Source: Cylindrotheca closterium (lineage: Eukaryota; Bacillariophyta; Bacillariophyceae; Bacillariales; Bacillariaceae). Taken from it: a stretch of DNA of 64,000 nt. Each line of letters starts with the position of its first letter. Position 1 is the stretch's first letter. The stretch is from positions 380,841 to 444,840 of the forward strand of contig CAKOGP040001747.1 in NCBI GenBank assembly GCA_933822405.4, given 5' to 3'. The notes under the pieces are model-generated. The model saw only the letters and a list, made by a program, of their open reading frames with translations. It did no database searches and was not told where the DNA came from. Below, one piece after another: positions 31,540-42,602 of the stretch. The position numbers and the translations under genes were made by a program.

Positions 31540-32671
31540 AAAGCATCGTACACGAAAGCGTTCGTGGTGTGTCAAGTGCAATCTTTGCGCTATCTTTGCT
31601 TGCTTCCCTCACGAGCATCGTTGCCAAATGGGCATGGCCGCTTCACTTGTGTTTCGTGGCAATCTAAGAATGGGATCACGATCATAAATATATAGAGTGT
31701 ATAATATGTAACAATTATCTCAGGTATGCTAACTGAGAATTATTACGTGACATTGCACTATGTGTGTTTCGCCCTCATACAAGAAATACAAGACATCATG
31801 GTGAACAAAAGGGTACATTCAAGAAATGTTCGTCTCATCTTTATTTCCCCCACGCTAGACAAAGATAGGAGTGGTGTCATACTTCAATTTTTTTCTGAGC
31901 TCTGCCATACACGGCTCTCTTTTTGGCTTCTGATTTGAAGTCTCCTCATTCCTACGAAGAAGGTGAAACACAGCAGGGTTTATTATTTTTCCTTGCCCTT
32001 GCCCTTGCCCTTGCACTCAGCAACTATCAATTCGGACCAGAACACTTGAACGATCGTGGCAAAGCAAGCGTATAGTAGATGTAGCGCAAGAGGCAATGGC
32101 CACAGCGTTGGGTACTAATGTTATTCTATTGGTAGCTTCTCATGTTAGTCACTCCATACATGATCATTCATGAATCGTTTTTCTCAAAATTCATTCTGAT
32201 AATGGAAAGTATTTGAAACGATATGTTTGGCGCGATGCCTGTTCTCAACCTTTTTTCAAAAACAAGAATGGAACGCTTTAACGAGGACTGAAAACCTGAT
32301 GAACATAGCGACTGAAGAAGAATGAAGTGACAGAAATGAATGGCGTTTCTGAATTTCGCCACCACAAACATAGCTCTCTCGAATAAAGAAGCAGTTGATA
32401 CGGCAATGTTGCCGTACCGGTATAAAGTTGTTGGTGTGGAACACAATTGCGACGCGAATAAGAAAGGCATTTTTGTCACTAGTTTCGAAGTTTCTGATTT
32501 ATTGGCTTATTCCATAGTACTTTTACGCTGCTTTTGTTTCGATGAACGATTCTTCCATGTATGTTTCACTGAACCCACAGAACAGAGCTCAATTTCCTAC
32601 AGAGCCAAGCAAATCTGCTCACAAAATACCAAGAGACAAATCCATCGCAAATATCATTCAAAAGGAAAAAG
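31540..32671. other. Intergenic between family B paralogs
   Basis: No gene supported. Contains four CTTGCC units at about 32001-32027 and TACCGGTA at 32415-32422. The last ~80 bp resemble the 5' flank of copy 1. Confidence 0.5.
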
Positions 32672-33181
32672 ATGGAAGCATACTTTGCAGAATTGACGCA
32701 ATCATCTGGTGCTAGTGACTTCCTGATTGTCCGAGATGATGCCGCTCTGAATGAGATCGGTACTATCATTACTCCCAGTCAACCACGAGGGCTGTCATCC
32801 TCTTCCGAATCATACTGCTCTTCTTTCGAATCGTCCTCATGTTCCAACCCATGCGTAGGGCCTCCCAGTGTACCCATACGAAAGCGAAGTAATGACGACT
32901 TATTTTCCAAAGTCACTTCTTCGAGAAGAGGATTAGCGAAAAAGGATGTTAATACCAGAGTCCTACAGTCCTTTTTTGACGAAGTTAGAGCGGGTCCTCC
33001 TGTACTGGAATCATCCACTAAAAAACACAATGATCATCGCAGTGGAAAGGACTACATTCATCATGCGATCCGCATCACAACAACTCGAAAAACATACTTA
33101 AGCAGCGGCGAACCTAAAAGAAAATCTACAAGATGGGATGCCAATGAAGCAGCACATTCACCACGAAAACAATCATGGTGA
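32672..33181 (+). CDS. Small family B protein, copy 2 (unknown function)
   Basis: 169 residues starting MEAYFAELTQSSGASDFLIV. It shares with copy 1 the SSSSESYCSS tract, NPCVGPPSVPIRKRSNDDL, RVLQSFFDEV and the terminal RWDAN block, and adds about 13 residues after it. Substitutions are spread over the length and gaps keep the frame, which suggests both copies are maintained as proteins. Function unknown. Confidence 0.65.
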   Translation: MEAYFAELTQSSGASDFLIVRDDAALNEIGTIITPSQPRGLSSSSESYCSSFESSSCSNPCVGPPSVPIRKRSNDDLFSKVTSSRRGLAKKDVNTRVLQSFFDEVRAGPPVLESSTKKHNDHRSGKDYIHHAIRITTTRKTYLSSGEPKRKSTRWDANEAAHSPRKQSW

Positions 33182-33540
33182 ATCAAGAAGGAGTACAATC
33201 GATCATGGGTATGCTGGCTTCGTCAATTTTGCTTTTTGGAACGTGCTGGGAGGACGGGATACCATGACGAAGTATAATATATAATATACTATTAATACAT
33301 GCTAGAAGTTTATAGGAGGTGTTACAAACATAGTCCCAGCTGAAGGTCTTTTACTACGTGACGATATTACACTAGCTAACAGTTGTGGTTTGACTATCTA
33401 GTACTGGCGATGAACAAGAAGAGGCAGCATTCACGAAGCAATTTCTCATGGCCGTAGGCCTATACTACTAGTAGGTTGGTCCATACCAAGAATGCTCCCA
33501 TCAAGCCCCAGTGGTACCAGAACACGATATAGCGGTACAC
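33182..33540. other. Intergenic, nothing recognised
   Basis: 3' flank of family B copy 2. No coding region or repeat seen before the tandem array. Confidence 0.5.
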
Positions 33541-34145
33541 CATTTTCTGAAGGATTTCGCCGCAAAAGCATTTATCTTGCTGTCATCTGATTAGGACAAG
33601 GAGCGTCGCTCCATTCAGAAAGTAAGTGTCAAGAACGTGGAACCAAAGTTCAGTGATACCCAAACTCTTGTCACATCCTCGGGAGTAGCGGTAATGATGT
33701 TCTTCCTTGAGTGGCCTTTTCTGAAGGATTTCGCCACAAAAGCATTTATCTTGCTGTCATCTGATTAGGACAAGGAGCGTCGCTCCATTCAGAAAGTAAT
33801 TGTCAAGAACGTGGAACCAAAGTTCAGTGATACCCGAACTCTGTCACATTGGAAGTAGCGGCAATGATGTTCTTCCGTGAGTTGCGTTTTCTCAAGAAGT
33901 TCGCCACAAAAGCATTTATCTTGGTGGCATTTGATTAGGGCAAGGAGCGTCGCTCCATTAGGAAAATAATTGTCAAGAACGTGGATCCAAAGTTCAGTGA
34001 TACCCGAACTCTTGTCACTACGGGAGTAGCGGTGATGATGTTCTTCCATGATTGGCGTTTCTGAAGAATTTCGCTACAAGAGTATTTATCTTTCTGTGAT
34101 CTGAATAGGACAAGGAGCGTCGTTCCATTCATAAGTAACAGACGG
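33541..34145. repeat. Tandem repeat, four units of about 170-175 bp
   Basis: Units begin near 33544, 33719, 33889 and 34059 (TTCTGAAGGATTTCGCCAC). Each contains AAAGCATTTATCTTG, the near-palindrome GGAGCGTCGCTCC, and the first three continue into GTCAAGAACGTGGA, CAAAGTTCAGTGATACCC and GTAGCGG..ATGATGTTCTTCC. The spacing is 175, 170 and 170 bp. Short minus-strand frames inside it are by-products of the repeat. No known transposon feature is visible. Confidence 0.9.
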
Positions 34146-34975
34146 TATTCTCTTGTGTGATGAAAAGGAGTAGCGGCCAAAGTTTTATCTTTCACATCAT
34201 GTTCCATTCATTTCGACTGGAAAACGAGAAGATGCGAACAAAGGCTTTTTTTGTCAAATTCCCGCGTTCTTCTCTTTCGCAATTTTCATTCATTCATTCG
34301 ATCGTGACAAGAGACAGCCATCCAGGCAAGGATCCAGGGCATGGCAGGCAGACAGGCCAAGCAGGACGACGGCACGGAACTTCGCTTCGAATAGCCGACC
34401 GCTCCGATCGGAAGGGCGGGACTTAACTCAAGAACCAACCGGGATTCAGCAGGATGGCGGCCTCGACGAGGCGATACGCCGGACCATCCGCTAATTTGTT
34501 TCGCGTTTCGAATCCGTTTTTTTCATTATGTGTATGTGATTTCCGTAAGTTTACAAGAGGGTAATTTAGCACGTTATTTAGTGAATTGTCGAAGAATTTG
34601 ATGGTAAAGAGAAACTATTTGTACGAAAAACGCGGTAAACCACTGGTCCAAAATAGCAACCTATTTCGCTTATCGGAAGAGTTGAAGTTGCTTATCGTTT
34701 GCCGCGGCCAAAACGAATCCTGCACACGTGGCCACGCAGCTCCAAGCAGTGCTACACGTAGCTTTTTTCATCGACGTCACCCTCAAGTCCGCAACACAAA
34801 CATAAAAACGTACTCACGGAGTTGAAAAAGAATTCCAACTCCGAGCCATCATCGCATAAGAACAATTTCCAACTTCGCTTATTACTTTGGAAGAGTGTAA
34901 CCCCCACTCCCCTACAAAGATACATGCACAGTTCTCAACTCTTCTTCCCCTTACAATCTACAATCAGAATACAAC
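34146..34975. other. Intergenic with a GC-rich island
   Basis: No gene supported. 34312-34500 is distinctly GC-rich compared with the flanks (CAGGCAGACAGGCC, GGCGGCCTCGACGAGGCG), without a clear ORF or tRNA structure. It could be foreign or decayed mobile DNA. Confidence 0.45.
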
Positions 34976-35353
34976 ATGTGTCAACGACCAGTATTCCCGG
35001 TCGCTTCCGCCTCCTCTAGCCTAGCGAAACAGCTCACAACGGCAGTGGCACCCAGGACTACAGAACTTACTTCCAACAATCTCATTCGAACAGCCACCAA
35101 TCCAGATTCGGCTGCTGGAAAGCGAGTTCGATTTGAGCCACCTTGTACGCTGAATTCCTTTTCAGAGCCAACCTATTCACTGTGTGATGAAGACAAGGAA
35201 TCCATGTGGTGGACTCGCGAAGAACTGACTCTTCTTTCACCATCACCAAAATCCGTGGTTTCAGATCCATCAGTGCCCATGTGTCTGATTTTGTTTATGA
35301 TTTCGAATCTTTCCATTCTATCCATTGCTGCCTGTGTCATGGCACTGGACTGA
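34976..35353 (+). CDS. Short family A member, possibly C-terminally truncated
   Basis: 125 residues from ATG 34976. The family module is complete: KRVRFEPPCTLNSFSEP (49-65), acidic loop, then MWWTREEL (77-84). The basic helix expected next is replaced by a hydrophobic tail (CLILFMISNLSILSIAACVM). A second frame is open across the same DNA (35206-35553) and reads FTITKIRGFRSISAHVSDF and beyond, so a frameshift after the module is possible. Either a truncated but intact short protein or a broken gene. Confidence 0.5.
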   Translation: MCQRPVFPVASASSSLAKQLTTAVAPRTTELTSNNLIRTATNPDSAAGKRVRFEPPCTLNSFSEPTYSLCDEDKESMWWTREELTLLSPSPKSVVSDPSVPMCLILFMISNLSILSIAACVMALD

Positions 35354-36435
35354 TTCATTCTCATTCATCGTGGTATGGAAAAAGAGAGACAGGGGAGTAC
35401 ATTCTTTTTGAAAGTTTTGCGGCTCTCCTGAAGAGCTTTGCATTCGTAAACACATGCAAATATTACACGAACAAATACATATTTGTGATGGCCAAAAGCA
35501 GATTGACATTCATCCCTGTGCCCAATGGATCATCATTACCACACAATCACAACTGAACCTGATCCGATTTTCATTCAGCTTTTTAGAAGGCACGAACGCA
35601 TTCGCTGTCACCGTACCTACATTTTTGCATTACATCATTCCGTATACAATACATATACACATAAATATAGAGATACATACACATACGAGATATATACAAT
35701 AGTACACCTGATCCTAAACTCCTCTCCTCGTATACCAAAACCTGAAACACCTCAGGTTTTTTTAAAAATCTGTAACTGAGACCTTTTTGATATGACGCTT
35801 GTCTGAATGGATCCAACTTTGAAGATACCTTTGGGTGGAAATCTACAATACTTTCTCTTTACCTTATTGGAAGCCATGTACTACTGTAGTGGTCCTGAGT
35901 TTTAAGCACACCTGAGTCACGCACCTATATTTGTGCCGTCTGAGATCATGGAGAGGCGAGTATGAATCGTCATGTCGAGGCGGAGCCATAGGATTCCACC
36001 AAATCATCTACGATGTAACATGCAACTCTCTCTTTCTCAAGTATTTCTACCTAATAGCATCATGGAACAACGCTGATGGGAATGATATGAATGAAGGAAA
36101 GCTTCAAATGAAGAAGCATAATCGAAGTAGATCAAGTTATGATACCTTAAGACGTATCGTGATGAATCATTCACACATTCTATGCATAGCTACTCGAACC
36201 AACCAAGTCGGTCGTACAGTATAGTTCCAATGAACAAAGTCATTACTAGCTAGCATTACCACCATTATCTTGCTTTTAATCGACTGTCAAGACACATGTC
36301 CATAACATAGACAGCCAAACCACTGACAAGCCAGCTAGCAACGACAACAACAATTACATAGTGTGTGCAGCATGAAAGTGTCACACAACTTTCCCCCTTT
36401 CCAAGCAGTCCCAATGGATAGATTGAACTTGTTCT
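35354..36435. other. Intergenic, nothing recognised
   Basis: 3' of the truncated family A gene and 3' of the HMG gene. (CA/TA)-rich stretch at about 35640-35705, TACTGTAG at 35882-35889. No supported coding region. Confidence 0.5.
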
Positions 36436-37130
36436 TTAGGCAGGATTGGTCTGGCGGTAGACTGCCATCTCCTTTTCATAACGAACCTTGTCTTCATCTG
36501 CCTTGGCCTTCCAGACTTCTTTTTCTTCTGCTGGCAAGCTGTTGAATTTTCCACTCAGCAAGCGAGCAATCTGTCCAAAGTTGGCGCTAGGATTCTCCTT
36601 TTGCATCTCGGGACGGGCCGAAATGCTAAACAGAAAGTACGGAGTCATGTTGCGCTTGGGTGCGTTGGGATCCTTCTTCATCTTTTTGCGCTTGGGTTCT
36701 TCAGTGAATTCAAAGTCTTCAATGATGGACGAGAACTCCAAAGGATGCTCCAAGACGCGGTGGGAGATGCCCTTGAGAGTCTCATCACTGAGATTGCGGA
36801 ATCGTTGAGACAATTCCTTGGCAATCACACCAAACTTGGCTTCTGAAAATTCGGTTTCCTTCTGCAAGGGTTGCAAGTTCTCCATGGCATAGAGAAGAAA
36901 GGTCGAGAACGAGCGCTTCAATTTGTTTGGGTCCTATTACCGTACGAGGATGTGAGGTCACATTTTCAGCGCGTCACAATATAGAAAGCGGAATAGAAGA
37001 TGAAGTATTGTACAGAACGTTTATGTGTGAGTGTCAATCATACCAGTGAAAAGGAAGATCAGAGATAATTCAAATCATCGATACACATCCTATTTACCTT
37101 GAACTTGCGGTATTCTTCGGTTTCGGACAT
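36436..37130 (-). CDS. Two-box HMG-domain protein
   Basis: Two exons, 37098..37130 (MSETEEYRKFK) and 36436..36933, spliced in phase 0 across 164 nt (GTAAAT donor, AATAG acceptor), giving 176 residues. An HMG-like first box (DPNKLKRSFSTFLLYAMENL, residues 12-31, to about 80) is followed by a basic linker (EEPKRKKMKKDPNAPKRNMT) and a canonical HMG box (PYFLFSISARPEMQKENPSA, LLSGKFNSLPAEEKEVW) to the C-terminus. The linker doubles as an NLS. HMGB-type proteins bend DNA non-specifically in chromatin. No acidic tail is present, unlike animal HMGB1. Very compact for a two-box protein. Confidence 0.88.
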
Positions 37131-40100
37131 GATATTGGTGGCGATGATGGTATCGTTGGACTTGATGGGAATAATTCAAATTCAAACAGGACGTTATTGT
37201 CTCGAACAGTTCTTTGATCAAGCTTGAAAATAATAAAAAACACGGCGCGGTGTCAGAATGCCGCTGCGCCCCGGCATTTGACTTTGCGAATCGTTTTCTA
37301 CGTGCAATTCGTAGGATTTCCACGACGCAAAAAACGAGGCAAAACTCAAAAAATGCAGCGGCTGAGCCAAATTCAAAACAAAACGGAGGCTAAAACGATC
37401 GCACGGTATCGGACAAGATGAAAGTCTTGCTAAAACCTTATCGGACACCCTCCAATTCCCGCAGATAATCTGGGATCCTCAAACATGCAGTAATCGTACA
37501 GTTGTCCTTTCCACCACGGTGTGCCCATGACTAGTAATACATCAATATTTTTCATGAAGGTACTCTCGTATGCACACTCCCTTTGCATCTATCACCAAAT
37601 TCAACTTTTGCATATAATCTGAATTCATCTCCAGTGTCATTCCAGCATCAAGACATATATAGTATATAGCAAAGAGTTATATCATCATCAATTGTGCGGT
37701 GAACTATGGTGATTCTATGTGCCAAGAAAGAGCAATCGTAACGTCTTTAATCATTCCATTGAAGACATATGCGCTTCTTGAGATAATCAAGTGATGAAAC
37801 TTGTATGGAATAAAAGATAGTGAGCCTGATAGCATTCAATTATATTATTGTCGTGTGCCTCATCGTCATCTTGATTGTATTGTATTGTATTGCTGTCTCT
37901 TTTTCTGTTTTCTTGAACAAGTTCCGATATAGTCCGATGGTTTAGATTATGGTGCCAGAAGATCGTCCATATAGCGCCATTTGTATTCATCAGAAGCTAT
38001 AATGTTTCGATGTATAAACGTGCAACCTGATGATACAATCCATTATATATATGACGATGCACCCAACGGCACGATGGCCATCATGGATTTTACCCCACTA
38101 TTGGCAAGCTAGAAGTGCCTATGACTTAGCCAATGAGAGAGAATGAATCGCAAATTGATAGTCCCTATTATGTGCATACACGTTCGTGACATAAATGCGA
38201 TGAAATAACCATTGATGCAACTCCGAATGGGGTATGAACCTATAGTGTCCATGAGCAACGACCTATTCCAACGAAGCTGGGGGCTCTAAATCTATATTGT
38301 CAAAAGTATCAAAATCGTGCCCCATGTGATTACTAATAGCTTGAGATCATTCATATTGATCATATCGACATGCGTTATTATTATCTTCGGTCATTCATTG
38401 TCGCGTCGGTTGGAATCGGTTAAAACCATGACGGGGTCTTTATTCGTGGACATCACAAGTGACTACATGACATCCTTCCTTCAGGCTTCGTGGATCGATC
38501 GGTTCACTCCTTGCACGATGATTGTGTCTTCAGAATATGTCGGAAGACGAATGAAAGCAGTCTTGCCTTGGGTGACGATTCGGCCAATCAAGCCAAGGAT
38601 CATGAACTTGTCCAAGGCTATCGTCATATTTCAATGATACGATTGAATTGATATCGGTGGCGATTGCAATAAAGCACCACGATCTGTGCCATTCTCACAC
38701 TATTCCATCATGGCGGCTTGATGGTTCAAAATAACAGAGAGAAGAATCCCGTGACGGGCTTTCCAAAGGCAATGGAATCGCTATCAGCAATCCAGAAACA
38801 AATATTTTGTATTGGATGCACATTGTACATTGTTGCGACCGAACTTGAGAAAAAACTGAATGAATGGATCAATCAACCACGACAGAGCAAAGTAGGTTTA
38901 CCCAGGTTCAGAGTTCCTTCGTTCACCGCGACAATGAAAGGCATCCCAAGGTATTGGATTTCCGGAAAGGACTGCGGACTGCTCGGAGCAATGGACAATT
39001 CTTATAGTTGACTCCTCCAAGTCTTCATATCACTGTGATCCTTGACCACACACAAGAACTTGTTGAGGATGATTTCTCTGGTCAATGCGTTCGATAGTCA
39101 ACCCGAGAAGTTCCATCTTTGCCTCTCAAGGGCAGGCTAGCTGACAGAATGAAATAAACAGATCTTGAATTCAATTGCGAATATGCGACTATATACCTGC
39201 AATAAGAGCTCCTCTTTCACCGCGATTCATTCGTATGATTCTTATTCAAATTCTCGGAAACTTATTGAGACGAGTAGATATCACATCAATGTTGCTACCG
39301 TTATTTTCAGTTACCAGGTAACACTTCTCGGGATACGGTTGGAATGATGTACTGTTACGAATAATATGGCACACAGGCCATCTTGCATTTGCATAATTAG
39401 CGTCATTATCGTTCGATGTATTATTTTATTGTTATCATCATATTATATTCCTTCGACACGCACTCGCTTGATCATGAGAAGTGATGACGCACAAAAGGAC
39501 AGACATTCTTTTTGAAGTCGATTGAGTCAGTCCATCATCTATTTCAATGCCTCTATCTTATCTTGTACGGTACCAGGTACTACTAGTTCGGACAAGTTAG
39601 TGCGTCCGTTGACAACTCACAGAAGTGGTGAGGAACGAGCAATAGACTTCTTATCCAGGAGGAAGAAAGGATGCCTCGAAATCAATCCAAATCTAAAATA
39701 TTGACTCGTACTGCTGCTATAGGCAGTGATCGCACGTTTGTCCTTCCGATCCTTAGAGTTCATAGGTCTTATGTATTTCCAGCAGCATTTGGAGGTAAAA
39801 AAATTGCACTTCTTCTTTCGTACCATACGTTGATTACGACTCGCTCCTCAAAGAAATGGAATGCGACACCATTGCTGCATGCAAAAAGTTGAATATTGCA
39901 CAGAACGAAATCAAGACTACCTAGCTAGTTTTTTACGAACACTGGTATTTTGGAAAGATTCACTTTCCAGCCAGAGGAAACAATATATGGTATCGAATAT
40001 AATACTTTTGAGCTCGGACCGGACAAATACCAATGGAACGATGGAGAGCATGGTTGAAGAACAAGGAAAGATGAAATAGAAAAAAGCGAGGAGAGAACAC

Positions 40101-40439
40101 ATGCTTGTAATAATAATTGAAACCAGGTGACACACATAGAAATAGAAAAACTACAAGTCAGTCCCCTATTTGGGCGAAAAATTCCTTGCGTGTGAAGCGA
40201 ATCATCGAACAAAATCTGGATCCATTGACCTTTTTCTATTCGAGCCAGTACGACCTTGTTTGCACTTGGATGCAAAAAGAATCCGAACTGGAAAATTGAA
40301 AATTTCAACTTTTGGCACACGTGTACTGTGCAGTATAGTATCGTGTAACAGAAAAGGAAGCGTCAAAATTGGAGCTCTCGTAACTCGTATAATACGTACA
40401 CTACCAAACTTCTCCTCATAAAATAGAATGCAAAGTAAA
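37131..40439. other. Gene-poor 3.3 kb stretch
   Basis: No supported gene. At 38420-38480 the plus-strand reading TGSLFVDITSDYM recalls the start of a Copia-type integrase core, and scattered short frames follow to about 39010, but with many stops; at most a very old retroelement trace. From about 39895 onward the DNA pairs with about 42060 onward (shared AATCAAGACTACCT and AGGTGACACACATA), the diverged 5' flanks of the duplicated TPR-like genes. Confidence 0.45.
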
Positions 40440-41099
40440 ATGACACCCACGCAAGTTATCGCACTTAATAACTGTGCTGTTGCTCTCATAAAGCAACAGC
40501 ACTACCGTGACGCTATCGTCGCTGCCGCGTCCGCTTTGAAGCAGTATCGCGAGTTCCAAAGAGCCCACCACCAAACTGAAGAAGTACAACAACAACGAGC
40601 CACCACAACGAATTGTCATGAGGGTGATAGTATCGACCAATACATGATGCAAAGCGATATCAGCGAGCCTTCTTTCAATGCTTCCACAGGAGAATTCGTC
40701 TATCAGAGAGGCATTTTTATTCCGCCTAATGCCTACGAGACGATCAACATCGCAGCAATCCTCATCTTCAATTCTGCTTTGTCACACCAACTTTTGGCAA
40801 GACAGCACCCGAAAACCCCCGTACCTCAAAGCATCCTTCTCAAAGCACAGCGACTTTATCAGCTTGCTTATGATCTACAAGACAACGAAGACAATATTCT
40901 CTTCAAGTTTGCTGTCATCAACAATACTGCGGTTATTTACAGGGCTGTCGGCAATCATACAATGTCGAAAGAATGCCTTGACTTTCTTGTATCTTTGCTG
41001 ATGATGTTTGTCGATCGCGGGTGCAGTGTGCAACTTCAGCACGTGCGAGGCTTCCTCGCCAATCTGGATTCAAATACGCAATCAGCGCCCGCTGCATGA
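40440..41099 (+). CDS. TPR-like family C protein, copy 1
   Basis: 219 residues from the ATG at 40440, the one conserved with copy 2 (an ATG four codons upstream exists only here). Helical pairs resemble tetratricopeptide repeats: VIALNNCAVALIKQQHYRDA, IFNSALSHQLLA, LLKAQRLYQLAYDLQDNE, FAVINNTAVIYRAVGNHTMS. Between the first two lies a polar insert with SIDQYMMQSD and GEFVYQRGIFIP. No signal peptide. The same family with FVYQ and INNTAVI landmarks occurs twice more downstream. Probably a protein-interaction scaffold; partner unknown. Confidence 0.78.
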   Translation: MTPTQVIALNNCAVALIKQQHYRDAIVAAASALKQYREFQRAHHQTEEVQQQRATTTNCHEGDSIDQYMMQSDISEPSFNASTGEFVYQRGIFIPPNAYETINIAAILIFNSALSHQLLARQHPKTPVPQSILLKAQRLYQLAYDLQDNEDNILFKFAVINNTAVIYRAVGNHTMSKECLDFLVSLLMMFVDRGCSVQLQHVRGFLANLDSNTQSAPAA

Positions 41100-42602
41100 C
41101 TAACAAGAATGCCGATAGAACCACAGCGGCCTTGCTTGTACAAGTAGCTTATTTCTAAGTGCACAAGGACTCTTCGCATGCGGCAGGTACAACGGCATAC
41201 CAAGCCTCGCCATAATGTCAACGTAGAACAATACAAAAAGTATAGCGTAATAAGATTTTGCACGGCTTCTTTGCCAATCTGGACACGCATGGTACACCAA
41301 CAGCGCTAGCTGCATGGATGTTGCCTGTCTAACCACAACCTTGGTTGACGAAGCAGCTAGCGTGCAAAGGACTCTTCAAATGTCGTACCACAGTACGCTA
41401 CATCAAGAACAGTACTATAAACATTGAACAGTATAGGAATTGTTGCGATTTGTGAGTCTATTCGTACCAGTGGTGGTGACGCATGCAAGATGCAAGGACT
41501 CAGTCCACATTACTATCGACAAATCAAGATTTAAGAGCAAGATATTGTAGACCATAACCATGATTTGCGGGTCTCAGGTCGCACATACAACATAGGCACC
41601 ACCCCACCCGTCTGTACCGGTAGGGCGAAATCCACAGAAATATATACAAAAATTAGTATAGAACAACAAGGTTTGCATCCCACAAGAGAGTATCGCAAGG
41701 GGAGACAAGCCAAGACGATTGAGTACACGACAGCCCGATCCACCTCTCAACAGGCATCTACCCCAGCCAGTCGCTTTGGATCCTACTAGAAGGAAATTTT
41801 GGTGGATGTTGGTTTTACAGAGAGACAACTAGTACCTACTGTAGTAGGTAGGCAGTTAACTACCCCTGGGATCCACGCCCCGAATTGCCTCTGTCAGACT
41901 TTAACAAGCGGCGAGGAGTTGGAGACGGAGCACTGGCTTTGCAAAGTCCTCCTTTACTTTTGGCAGCACTTGGAGCAAAGAGAAGGCCACGCACACGGCG
42001 TCTTTCGGAGGTTGAAAACGACGACTCGAAATGGCATGCGACACGGCATGTAGCAATATTGCTTGCATGGAACCAAATCAAGACTACCTCGTTCCTGCCG
42101 GGACAATGATTTTTTAATAATAATATTAGTTGTCTAGCAGAGACACAAAGGTATCGGATAAATATTGAAAATAAAGGAAGCTTCAACCGCAGACGATTTG
42201 CGAAACTCGGACAGGGCAACACGGGAATGACCCTCCTCCACGTGGTGACACATTAAAGCGCCTTTTGGAATGCGAAATAGGTGACACACATATATTATAA
42301 AAGATAAGGAACGCTGAGGGAATCACGGAGAATCCCATCCATGCTTACCGGTATGTTGAACGAATGACCCTCCTCGTCCTCGTCGCAACTGCTGTATATT
42401 GTTCGCGATCACTCAGAGATACACAGACGAAATCAATGACTCATTTTGGCAAAAGAATAATTATTGAAAAATGGATTCAATGACCTCCAATAAGAAATTG
42501 TCACTTAGCTTGCGCCAGCTCTTTCAAAAAGCTGCAACCATCATGACTACTGGTAATCGTAACAGCTCAAACTGTTCCTCATAAAATAGAAAGCAAAGTA
42601 AA
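41100..42602. other. Intergenic, duplicated 3' flank and a 3'-end relic
   Basis: 41100-41265 is nearly identical to 43263-43430. 41266-41335 resembles the last codons of the TPR-like genes again (CACGGCTTCTTTGCCAATCT), and 41348-41420 resembles their 3' flank, so a third, vestigial copy of the 3' end is present. TACCGGTA at 41615-41622 and 42346-42353. No other gene seen. Confidence 0.55.

Noticed and set aside
33789..34207. Minus-strand frames within the 170-bp repeats
   Set aside because: The frame is not kept from unit to unit and no start or splice signals fit; treated as repeat by-products.
34450..34520. tRNA-like B-box text (TTTCGAATCC)
   Set aside because: No matching A box or cloverleaf arms could be drawn around it.
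38317..39011. Possible Copia-type integrase fragment (TGSLFVDITSDYM and following short frames)
   Set aside because: Only one short stretch resembles the family; the rest has stops in all frames and I cannot recover the DDE or HHQNG motifs. Mentioned only as a weak trace.
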